Below are positions 41,463-52,291 of a DNA stretch of 64,000 bases, one piece after another (position 1 is the first letter of the stretch; every line of letters starts with the position of its first letter). Position numbers and translations under genes: made by a program. The notes beneath the pieces are model-generated. The model worked only from the letters and a program-made list of their open reading frames with translations, ran no database searches and had not been told where the DNA came from. This stretch comes from Gnetum montanum (lineage: Eukaryota > Streptophyta > Gnetopsida > Gnetales > Gnetaceae): NCBI GenBank assembly GCA_015680685.1, contig MNCI01011145.1, forward strand, positions 634,319 through 698,318, read 5' to 3'.

Positions 41463-44090
41463 TTTGATATGTTTTCAAATCTCTTAGCAAGAGATTCATC
41501 ACTTTCTAACTATTATAGATTAATTCTCCAAATGTATGCCCCTATCACATAATTGGTATTTTTTTCTATCAATTGTCTTCATTAAGAAATTAGCAAAGTT
41601 TTCTTGTATGTGAACTTTGTACATAGCTAGTCGCTTATCCTCAATTTTTTGTCTGATGAAATAGTACCTCACATTAATATGTTTTTTCTGAGCATGAAAA
41701 GAAACATTCTTGCCTAAGTTATTAACTCTTTGACAATCATAATAAATGATTTATTGTACCTATGTTAAGCTAAACCAACGAAGCAACCACTTTAGGTAAA
41801 TCATCTTCTTAGTTGCTTCTATTAAAGCTATATATTCTAACTTATTAGTAGATACTAAAACATCTCTTTGTAATTGAGAGATCCAACTAAAAGGACCTCC
41901 ACATATAAGAAAAATGTATCAAGAAGTGGATTTTCTACTATCTTTACATGCTGTGTAATTTGCATCTACATAACCAACAACATCCTAATGGAAGCTACCA
42001 AAGCATAAGCAAAGGTTTTGTATACCTTTCAAACATTGTAATGTTCATTTTACATCTTCTAAATATTTAGGACCAGGATCACTCATGTAATAAGAAACAA
42101 ATCCCGTTACATAGGAGATATCTAGTATGGTATAAACATGCACACATGGAAGAATGTTTCACAATAGGAGAGAAAATCTCTATGAACTCTATCCCTGGTT
42201 CTTAACTAAATCACTTTAAAACTAATCTAAATCTATAGAATTTTTACCCATTCACCTCATCTTTAATTCTATACATCCACTTGTTAGACAAGGCATACTT
42301 ACCATGTGGTAAAGGAACAACATCCCAAGTTTGATTGTGTCTCAGAGCATCTAACTCTTCTTTCATTGTAGCTAACCCATTTATTCGCATCAACTGAAAA
42401 CATGGCTTACTAAAAAGTCTCAAGTTCTTCCTTATTAGCATATAATATGTAATGCAAATATAGGGAATACTCAGTCCCCAACAATTTAATGACATAACCA
42501 AATAATTTTTTGATCATAGATGGGAAGACAAGAGGTCTAGAAGGACAAGTAGATCTCTTATAGTATCCAAATCATCATTCTCATTTTCTGAGGTTTCTAG
42601 AAATTGATCTTCTAATGAAACATTTCTCTTATTATTGTTATCATCAAGAACATGTTCAACTTTTAAACCATCATTATCATGATCAAATGATTTCATAGAA
42701 GGGCTAAAATTCTCTCTGGTTCAATACTTTGTTCTTGTTTCCTATAAAACATCAAGTTTTCATGAAAAATAGCATCAAGTGGCCTGAATGCTTTTTTATT
42801 AATAGGATCCCATAATTTGTAACCTAGATTATCATTGCCATATCTTTAAAAAATGCATCTACATCCATGCCCATCAAGTTTAGTTTTATTTTATTGATGG
42901 GCATAAGCTTCATAGCTAAAGACCTTCACATGAGAAATATTGAGAGCTCACCCACTCCAAATGGATTTAGGTACCTTGCCTTGAAGAGCTATCTGTGGAA
43001 ACTTGTTGATTAAATAAGTAATAGTTACTACTGCTTTAGTCCAAACTATATTTGGCATATTAGACTGCTACAACAAAGAATGCAACCTCTTCCAAATAGT
43101 TCTTTTATATCTCTAAGCTACACCATTATTCTATGGAGTATATGGTAGAGTTTTGGTATGAAAATTTTTATTTTCCTTGCAAAAATTCTTAAACTTTTTG
43201 TAGGTATAGTCCTCTCCATTATTAGTCACAAGACATTTGATGCTACAACTAGACTCTTTCTTAACTTTAACATTAAAATTTTTGAAAACATTAAAAACTT
43301 TATCTTTTGAAGACACAAGTAATGATCAAATCTTTCTACTAAAGTTATCTATAAATGTAACAAAATATAATGCTCCACCAAAAGATCTAACACACATTGG
43401 ACTAACAACATCCAATTAAACCAAATCCAACTTAGGATTTCTTTTATTACCAAAACTATATCTTTTCCTGTTTACTTATTTAGATTTTACCACTACATAG
43501 TCTTTATAAAAATTCAAAAAAACATATTTGAAATTTAGAAGCATTTTCTTCAAAGTTAGAATCTTCATTCCTATTTCACTAAGATGTTCAAGTCTCTTAT
43601 GCCAAAGAAACATGTTCTCCTCATTTTTAGTAGCAAAAATTATACAATGTTCCTTCCTTCTTACCATGTACAATAATCATGGAACTCTTAACAATATTTT
43701 AGACACTAGCTCTAAATGAAATAGAACAACTAGTAGTATCAAGCTATTCAGTATAGATCAATGTTTTTCAAAGTTGTGGCACATGAGAAGCTTCATTCAA
43801 TAATAACTTCATGCCATTCCAATCTTGTAATAATACTAAACCAACTCTTGTAATGTCATAACATCTACAGAAGACACATTAATCTATAACTTTTATGTAG
43901 GTACAAAAAATTGAAGCATTTGCGCACACATGGAATGAAGCTCCTGAACCCAAAATCCAGACATTGGAACTAGAGTATTGTGATGTGTTGACTGTAACAA
44001 CACTTGCAATAAGCATGACATCTACTTCTCTATTAAAACTTTGACCTTTACCATTTTTATGATCTAACTACCCCAATCCTTTATTTCTAC
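41463..44090 (-). pseudogene. pol of element F (protease, integrase, truncated RT, RNase H)
   Basis: Minus strand, in order: protease WILGSGASFHVC (about 43940), where the catalytic Asp of DSG is Gly (plus 43948-43950); GAG-pre-integrase FLWHKRLEHLSEIGMKIL (about 43600); integrase core with LVTNNGEDYTYKKFKNFC, where the catalytic Asp of TDNG is Asn (plus 43221-43223), then LPYTP; RT start ALRHNQTWDVVPLPHGKYAL and EPGIEFIEIFSPIVKHSSM (about 42150-42360). It then jumps to FVSYYMSDPGPKYLEDVK (about 42070), so the RT core with its YVDD box is deleted. RNase H follows, with DANYTACKDSRKSTS and LEYIALIEATKKMIYLKWLL. Stops are frequent. Confidence 0.9.
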
Positions 44091-44099
44091 CTTCACTTC

Positions 44100-44850
44100 T
44101 TTACTTGTGTTTATTCTTTAATATTGAATAATGCTTGTGAAGATGACCCTTCTTGTGGCAATACTAACATTCAAGGTCTTTATTGGCATATCTTCTTCAA
44201 CTTCTACTTTGATCACATCCTTTGTATCTATCTCTATTTTGAGATCATCCTCTTTGAACTACCAAGGCTTTACAAGACAATTTATGGTTCTAGTTTTTTT
44301 AACATCTAGTAATTTTAAGATCATGGTATCGAGTGATGGCAATGTCTTGGCAGTAACTATTAGGGTAGTTCGAACGGTCTTTCATGACTCAAGTAGAGAA
44401 TTGAGTATAACAACAATCTTAAACTCTCCTTCAAACTTGATATCCAGTTCATCTTGTCTAAATGGCATTGCAAGGATATCCCTTCCTTCATCATTATCTT
44501 GAAAATTCTATTAATAGTATAATCTTCATTCATTCTATTGGATTGATCATATATTTCATTCAAATTTTTCTAGAGTTCATATGCCTAGGAAATATCTTTG
44601 AATATTTGAAATATGCTATTACTAAGATATGGATGTATGGTTGTGAGAGCCTTCCTATTGAGCTTCTCTCATTCTCTATCAAGATATTTGTTTTGCTAGT
44701 TAGCATTTGACATATCAGATTTGGTCTTGACATTATCTTTAGACTTTAGAACAATATTGCAATCCTTGAAGAAAAGAACATCCTTCATCAAGATCTCAAA
44801 TTTTACTAGTTTTCAATTTTGACTAATCTATCCATCGTTGATACACATTC
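44100..44850 (-). pseudogene. gag of element F
   Basis: The minus-strand frame reads NRKALTTIHPYLSNSIFQIF, NLNEIYDQSNRMNEDYTINR and a long helical stretch (the plus-strand 44360-44563 block), typical of copia Gag. A zinc-knuckle-like motif near 44140-44180 reads C-stop-YCHKKGHLHKHY, in which the last Cys is Tyr. The start is unclear because stops occur near 44700-44850. Confidence 0.75.
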
Positions 44851-45026
44851 CATTTCTAAGAACCAAAATATGATTTACATAAAAGTGTAAAAATTGTGTG
44901 GATGTGGTACACATGTTGCTTGCTTTGTGTTGTACTACACCCACTAGGGTTCATTGATGTGCACAATACTCCTATGTAACAACATTTACATATAAAATCC
45001 CAACATTTCAATTTATAATAAAAATC

Positions 45027-45037
45027 CTCTAATACCA
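45027..45037 (-). other. Primer binding site of element F
   Basis: TGGTATTAGAG on the minus strand, two bases inside the 5' LTR, matches TGGTATCAGAG, the complement of initiator-Met tRNA, at 10 of 11 positions. Confidence 0.8.
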
Positions 45038-45039
45038 CT

Positions 45040-45515
45040 TATTACAAAATATGACATAGGAAAAATATCAGATCGAATAATGGAACCACATGAAAAAAAA
45101 TTCCAACAATAATAATGAAACACTAAAGGAACAAAATGCAAAAAAATTAGAGATTTTCATGGATTGACAAATTACTACATACATTAAACAAACAAGACAA
45201 AAATTTATAAATGGAAACCTTATGCAAGAAAACCCCATGGGAAAGGATGTAGAGCTCTCTATTTCTTCAAGGAGTAAAAGAATTAATAATTACAACCAAC
45301 ATCCTAAGCATCTTATATAGGTTTAGGATCCCAAGCCAACTCACAGTTAACTTCCTAACACCTCACCCTTTTTCTTTTATTCACTTTTAATTAATTGTTA
45401 TAAGGGAGTTTATAAAACCTTCCTTTACAATAATTCTTTTACCTTTTTTATTTTGTTCTAAAAAAATCAATGTTAAAACATTACGTTATAAAAAATTTGG
45501 CTTCATACATCAACA
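45040..45515 (-). repeat. 5' LTR of element F
   Basis: The same length as the 3' LTR and homologous throughout. The terminal CA at its inner edge has mutated: the minus strand ends TTTTGTAATA, versus TTTTGTAACA in the 3' LTR. AGGAA follows at 45516. Confidence 0.9.
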
Positions 45516-45520
45516 AGGAA

Positions 45521-47020
45521 AGAGTGATGGAGATATCATTCTTTATAATGAGAAGAAAGACATAAGACAAAGTATTACACTATCACAATAATACTTAAGA
45601 AAATAATTAAACTTAATCTTACATAAGGCATGTAAAGAATAAAATTAACCACATAAAAATTCCTTAAACATTTATAAAATTATATAAGCCATTTAAATTA
45701 ATCTTATAAAATTTAACTTAAAAATCCACATTCAGCATATTAATGCCTTATAGGCATCATTATAACTTTACATCATAATTTCATGAAAAATATATATTCA
45801 TGTCCAAAATACAAATCCATAAAATGGCCAAAATATAAAATGAAATATATTTAAAAATAATATTTTCATCCAATTTTTATCCTTATTTCAACTCCTCCTT
45901 TTCCACCTCTAAAGCATTGTGTAAGAGGTGCATGAAACATGTGTAGGAAGGGTTGGAACGTCTTTACTATAAAAGAAACCACCTTGAAGCTCCTTAGAAC
46001 AAGACTAGAAGATGAGGCCAATGTTGCAAAGCACACTAGTATAACCAATATCAAATATGATTAACTTAACTATTAATTGATATCATTAACATTTATTATT
46101 AATGCATTAACTACATTAAGTTATGATTTTCATTTATTAATGATATTTCATGAGTTATTGTATCAGATGTTAGGATAACCATAAGGCTTATACTAATATA
46201 AAGTAGTTATAAAGGACTATATGGTGTGAAACCTTATCTATCTATACCATCCTCATAATAATTCAACTATTGGATTATGTTTATGGGTAGTATGAACATT
46301 ACAATCACCCTAAGTCCTAGCTCCTCACTATCACCTAAGGTTTTTTGATACTAGACTACATGCCACTAAGTTAATGGATTGACTCCAAAGTTAGCTTATC
46401 ATGATCAACCAATTAGTGTTGTACCAATTTCCTTCTTGCAAATCATTTTAATTAATGAAATCTTAAATATTATTTTCCTAGCTCATCAACACTATGGACA
46501 CATACATACATGCATAGAATGTCAACTAGTCATTTCTGTTAATTGATGCCACTTTTGTTGGTTGTTTTTTGCATCATGCTACTTCAAAAAATAGATCATT
46601 TTTATATTGCAACTTTCATCATGACCCCTAGTTTCATTATAACTTTAGTTTATGATGTTTGGTGATTGGCCATCACTATTGGCCATAGGGAGAAGATGTC
46701 GTAAAATGCTAGAAAGAAGAAAAAAATATAGAAATTGCAAAATAATATTAATAAAATACTAATGAGTCAAAAGTACATATAAGTAGAAATTCAAGTATTC
46801 AAACTTTAGGATGCACAACCATAAACATATAACAATATCATTTAATCTAAGAGATCTCAAGTTTTATCCTCAATAAGCATAAATGAAGGGTATTAGAATA
46901 CACTAGTGTAAGCTAGTAACATAGTAAAATATAATATTAGACCACATTATATTAAAATGAATTATTATACTAATGAACTAAGCATAGGAAAATAAATAAC
47001 AAAGTAAGGATTCTAGGTTC
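45521..47020. other. Anonymous AT-rich DNA between element F and the next R unit
   Basis: Comparison with segment 1 of the R field suggests about 1.5 kb of extra sequence here, but I cannot recognise an element. The open stretch 45866-46054 (minus) has no motif. Confidence 0.35.
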
Positions 47021-47029
47021 TAAACACTA

Positions 47030-50000
47030 GGGTGTTACATAGGACTCACAATCCCTTGGATTGACACATGTAAGTACTAGAGAATAGTGGCGGTGGTAGC
47101 AAACATTTTTATATATGTGATTTGTTAGCCAAAACACATCTATGAATTGACAATAAATAATGAAAATTTAAAATCTAACTTGTGGTAGAGGAACATTAAC
47201 ATAAAGTAAATACTTTAGTAGAAAATGAATTTAGCTAAAGCCCTAAATTTAGGACATGTAACCTATGAAGTAGATGATGTCTTATAGTCCCATGCTTGTT
47301 CTTATGGATGTATCATCCACTAGAATGTTGTCATGTATAATGTTCCTTTAGTTGAATGATACAAATGGATATAAATAGCAAGTTTTGTTCATAAAATCAT
47401 GAATAAAAATTAGTTCTATTGGCTAAGACATCGGATCCTACCCAAGAACATTATTTTTAGGAATGCAACAAATGGCTACTAGGTGTTGAGATAGAATAAA
47501 GAAGAGCCATGTAAATGCAATGATAATTTTGACATTCCCTCTTATAAAGAATTTTATGATGACATTATGTAGGAAGATTGTATCTACATTTGACATGTTG
47601 GCAACCAACCCCACTACTAGGTTGTAATTAGACACATATAAAGAAACATTTAAAAGTGACTTATCCATGTATGTTTGGATGACAATTATGACACAACCAA
47701 TGTGCCATCTAGTAAAATGTCATCATGTATAATGATCCTTTAGTCTAATATCTCTAGTTAGTATAGAAAAAAAAAAGCTTTGTTCATGATTATATAAAAA
47801 AAATGATATCTATTAGCGAAGCTACTGGACCCTATGCAAGAATATTTTTGGCCTTTTTAATGGTATGATAGGTGGCCATTAGATGCTAAGAAAACATGTT
47901 GAAGAGCTATGCAAGTGTAGCAATATTTATGTCACATTACACTATGAAGAAATTAATGATGACATTGCGTAGAAAAAGTGCATCTACATTTAACATGTTG
48001 GAAACTAATCTCACTATTAAGTTGCACTTCAATAATAATGAAACAACTTTGGAAAATATGTCATCCATGTATGCATGTACAACAATGATATAGTTAATAT
48101 GATGCTTATGGTGAAGGTGTCAAAATTGTATAATACACAACCAAGTCATAAGCATGAAGGTCTACTACATTATGGCATTAAAATTTTTATTAAAGGTGAA
48201 AGTGAATGACAATAGTAGTAGACTAGGGAGTAGGCAGGGTATGTGTTGGCTGTATTTTCAAATATGTAGATGATGAACATAACCTAGAGGTCAAACATTA
48301 CATGAAACTTGGAAAAAACTTACATGAAAGGCTACCTTTCATACATGGTATCCTAGATTGTTCCAATTTTAAACTCTTGGAATCATCATAACTGAAAATT
48401 CAAGGTGGAAACCTTGCATTGTCATTACTAGGATGGCCCATTGTAGTAAAATTACCTACACCTGATAACTATTTGAAATATCTAGAAAACATGTTCTTCC
48501 TTATTGTAGTATGTAAAATCATTCATATCATAATCATATTTCCTATTATGATGATTTCAAAATTAAATATTTTGATTATAGGTACATCTTAAGACATGCA
48601 ACTAACATGATACATTAGAAAAACTATTTACAATTTTCATTATGACAATGGTGAAAACATGTTCTCTCATCCTTTGACTTTGACTTTGATTACTAATATA
48701 CTCTCAATATGATTGTCGTAGAACATGCATACCTATCCTTTAACTTTGACTTTGATCATTTACATATTTTCATCATGATCTTGATAAAACATGTACACTC
48801 ACTCTTGACTTTGACCATTAACATTCTCACATAGTGACTATGATGATAGTAGCAACATACATTGTGCTTTTTTTTAGATGTATAAGTGGTAACAAAGTTC
48901 AAGTATGTCACTATGTTGTGAATACTTGAAATGTTATCATCCTTGATTGTGAATTAATAGTGACTATTAGATTCAATGACCACCAACCTACAATGATCTA
49001 ACATTGCTTTTTACATTTCTTATAATTCAATCTTTTTATCCTAATTTCTTAGATTGGATGAACACTAACTTGCAACAATTTGACATTGTTTTGGATATTT
49101 TTATGGGTCAATATTCTCATCTTAATTTGTTAAATTAAATGACCACCAACATTACATTATTTGATATTATTTTGTACATTTTTCATGCATTAGTCTTTTC
49201 ATCTCAATTTTTCATAGTCACCATCAACCTGGTTGCACTAAAACATGTTCTTCACCATTCATTTGGCACATATAATAAAGGAGGCTATTTCTAAAATGGG
49301 TTTTTTGGAACTATTAGATGTTTACATTACAAGGTGATAGGCTTGTATTTCCATTGATAGAATGAATTTTCTACAATAACAAGACTTGTATTCAACAACT
49401 TTGTAAAAATCATTTGACAATAATTGCCTAGCAATGGTGGTGAACTTATTTCAAGGTGGGTTGCCTTTTGGTGATTATGATCAACTAAAATAAAAATACT
49501 TACCAGTAAAAATATATGAATCTTTATTCAAATAGGAGAATTTGGTGATTATATACTTCAATAATTACTCTTAGCTATGATTGGTGATGGTAGCATTCTA
49601 AGTAATACCTAATATGGCAACGTATTTGGACCATATCATTGCATATGCACTTTAGACATCAAACATGACCTATACTATTATCATAGCCAACAAGAGAAGA
49701 AACTAAAAACACTTGTCCATATGTTGATTGTGCCACTTCATTGGTTCACTTCATTATGTATAATGATAAGAGTAATGAAATTAAAATTTCATTGTTTTTT
49801 TTTTGTGCAATAGTTATAGTAAGAAGTTTAAGATTTCATCATCATGACTCATAGAGTAGATGTTATATTATAGCATATTCCTTTACTTATGGACATGTAT
49901 TTAGGTATAATGTTTCCATGTAAAGTAATCTTATGGTCTAATGATATAAATGGGTACAAATAAAGAGCTTTGTTCATGACCATGCACTAAAAAATGGGGT

Positions 50001-50820
50001 TTGTTAGTTGAGTTTAATGGGTCTTACCCAAGAACCTTATTAGCCCCTTGAATGAGTGGTGGATGGACACTTGATGTTGATACAAAAATTAGAAAGAGTC
50101 ATGTAACTATAGTGGTTGTGATGTCATACCCTACTATGAAGAAGTTTATGACTACTTTATGCCTAACATGTTGGTAGCTAATCCTACCATAAAGTTGTAG
50201 TCAAATAATGACAAAGGACCATTGGAAAGTAGGTCACCTATGGATGTTCAGATGTTGATGATGATGTAATTGATACTATTCTTATTGCCAATGTGAAATA
50301 ACCACAAGATATGCTACCATGTCCTAGAGATGAAGTTCCACTACATTGTTCCATAAGCATGAAGTTCCATTACATTGTAGCATTGATAGTGGTCAAAGAC
50401 TTACATGATTGACAATAATAGTAGCCTAGGGAGTGTGCTAGCCAAACATGATGTTTGCCATGTTTTTAGATGTGTATAAGAAGAACATTTCTTAGAGATT
50501 AAACACCACCTAAAATTTGATAAACACATGCATCAATGGCTACCTCTTGTAGATAATGTCCAAGAATGTAGTTATTACAAACTTGCAAAATCATTATTAT
50601 TAGAAATTCATGATGACAACCTTACATTGTCATTATTAGGATAGCTTGCAACATTCAAATTAGCTACACTAAATAGCACTATGAAAACTATCTTAAAAGT
50701 ATGTTCTTCCTTATCATAGTATATAAAATGGTTTATATCATAGTAAACATTCATATTATAAGAATATCAAAAATAAAATAATTTTATTATAAGTACACCT
50801 TAAGACATATAGGTAGCATG
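47030..50820 (+). repeat. R repeat field, segment 2
   Basis: The blocks of segment 1 recur in the same orientation: GTGG(C/T)GGTGGT near 47085, CAT(C/T)CATGTATG and CATGTTGG(C/A)AAC words near 47580-47700 and 47990-48080, TTCTTCCTTATTGTAGTATG near 48493, and GATGGTAGCATTCTAAGTAA near 49595. The AAAGTCAAAG block, however, is in reverse orientation at 48600-48850 (CATCCTTTGACTTTGACTTT), together with ACCACCAACCTACAATGATC, the reverse of a phrase at 38400. No coding signal. Confidence 0.65.
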
Positions 50821-51155
50821 GAGAGATCTGGTGGTGGAACAGGAAAACTCGATTTCCAAATATCAAAATAACGGTTGTTTTCTTTGAATTTTACCTTCCT
50901 GCCGCCATGGGCCCCAAATCCATGTAACCCCAAATCTTCTGAATTGCTGCCCAAAAAAATTGCAGGGTTGCACAAGAAAGTTTTTTGCTGTGGGTTTTTT
51001 CGCTACCATGGTGCCCTGAACCAGGGCTACTGCACCATGCTCTAATGGCTATGGGGCAACGGTAGTAGTGGGCAGTAGGGTCTACATTGTGGTGCTATTG
51101 CTGCGGGTTGTGCTAGGGCTACCACTACATTATTAGCGGCATTGAGCCAGTTCTA

Positions 51156-52291
51156 ATGGACGTGGAGCTTCTTTCATGCAAGGATATGGACAAATCTTCA
51201 GCGACTGCTGCTTCTTCACCTCAAGGAAGTTCTCCCAACTCAGAATCTTTGGATTTTCTTTTACCTGAAGATATTTTTGAATCTATTTCTCAAGATTTTT
51301 CTGCACGCTTTATTTTTTTTCAAATAGTAGGTTATCTACCTTGATCATAAGCATCAATTTGCATATTAAAAATAGTTTACAAGCCCATGGAATAAAAGTC
51401 TTACACGCTCGATACTATGCTCGTAATTTTATCCTTGCTGAACTTTTTGAGGCTTCTCACATTGAGAAAGCTCTCTCTCTTCAAATTTTTCCTGCTCATA
51501 ATGCTACACTTATCGCCCGTGCCTGGAAATTTGATTTCAATGTCAGCGACCCAACCTTTAATATTATCCCTTATTATGTAGAGCTACCTAATCTTCCTTT
51601 AATCTTTTCACCTGTTGAGTGAGACATAGTTAGTGTCTTAGGTCAAGTCATCTCTGACCACGGAATTGAGGTTAACGGGGCTCACTTTCGTCGCTACTGT
51701 TTCGAACTAGACATTTCCCAAAAGAAAACCTCTTTAACCTTAGGAGCTGGAGGAAAAGTTTTTACTCAAAAGGTAGACTATTTTTATCTTCCAAACTCTT
51801 TTAGCTGCTGCCATCATGCAGAGCACCACATTTCTAACTGTCCCTTTCTAGCTAAGAAAAAATCTCAAACCAATCCCCCCAAATCCAGTCCTGTAGTCAC
51901 TCCTCAACCTAATCCACCAATTACTCCCATTAAGTTCAGTTCTACTTCTAACAATGCTTCACACCTTTCTTCCTCATCTGCTCCCTTCAAGGTAAGAGTC
52001 TCCCAATCCCATTCTCTCATTAAGGCCAGGTCCAAGGCACCAATCATCCACTCACAATTAGTCCAAGATTCACTTTTACGTGATGATTTTGTCATGGTAG
52101 GGGGAAGGAAAAGGGCCAAAGCATCTAAAACCATTCCTCCTCCTTCCTCTCCTTTGCCCAAAACTAACCCAACTTTACCTATTAATATAAAAAACTCCTT
52201 TGCAATTCTTTCCACTACTATGATAACTGACATTCCTAACCCCGATCCTTCTACTGCCCTATCACTCATAACATCTAGAGCTTCTCCATGA
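51156..52291 (+). pseudogene. LINE ORF1: nucleic-acid-binding protein
   Basis: The ATG at 51156 opens MDVELLSCKDMDKSS, a Ser-rich N-terminus. A frameshift near 51340 moves to the frame holding the DUF4283-like core (KVLHARYYARNFILAELFEA, then ARAWKFDF and YYVELPNLPLIF). A stop at 51620-51622 interrupts it. Downstream, a knuckle-like CCHHAEHHISNC (about 51800-51845) looks like CX2CX4HX4C with its first Cys lost. A Pro/Ser/Lys-rich tail ends at TGA 52289-52291, overlapping the ORF2 start. In intact plant L1 elements this protein coats the RNA. Confidence 0.8.

Larger units (their letters stand above)
40927..45515 (-). mobile_element. Element F: Ty1/copia retrotransposon
   Basis: A 4589-bp minus-strand element with two 476-bp LTRs (3' LTR 40927-41402, 5' LTR 45040-45515), starting TGTTGATG and ending in AACA (3' copy) or AATA (5' copy). 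It is flanked by a perfect duplication AGGAA (40922-40926 and 45516-45520). The primer site is of initiator-Met type. Gag, protease, integrase, a truncated RT and RNase H follow in copia order. It is inserted in a unit of the R repeat: the flanks rejoin as the GAATGTRAGG...GAGTGATGG phrase found intact at about 38990. Confidence 0.93.

Noticed and set aside
51904-52269. 121-codon minus-strand open stretch across LINE ORF1
   Set aside because: It is antisense to the Pro/Ser-rich ORF1 tail; low-complexity coding on the plus strand readily leaves the opposite strand open.
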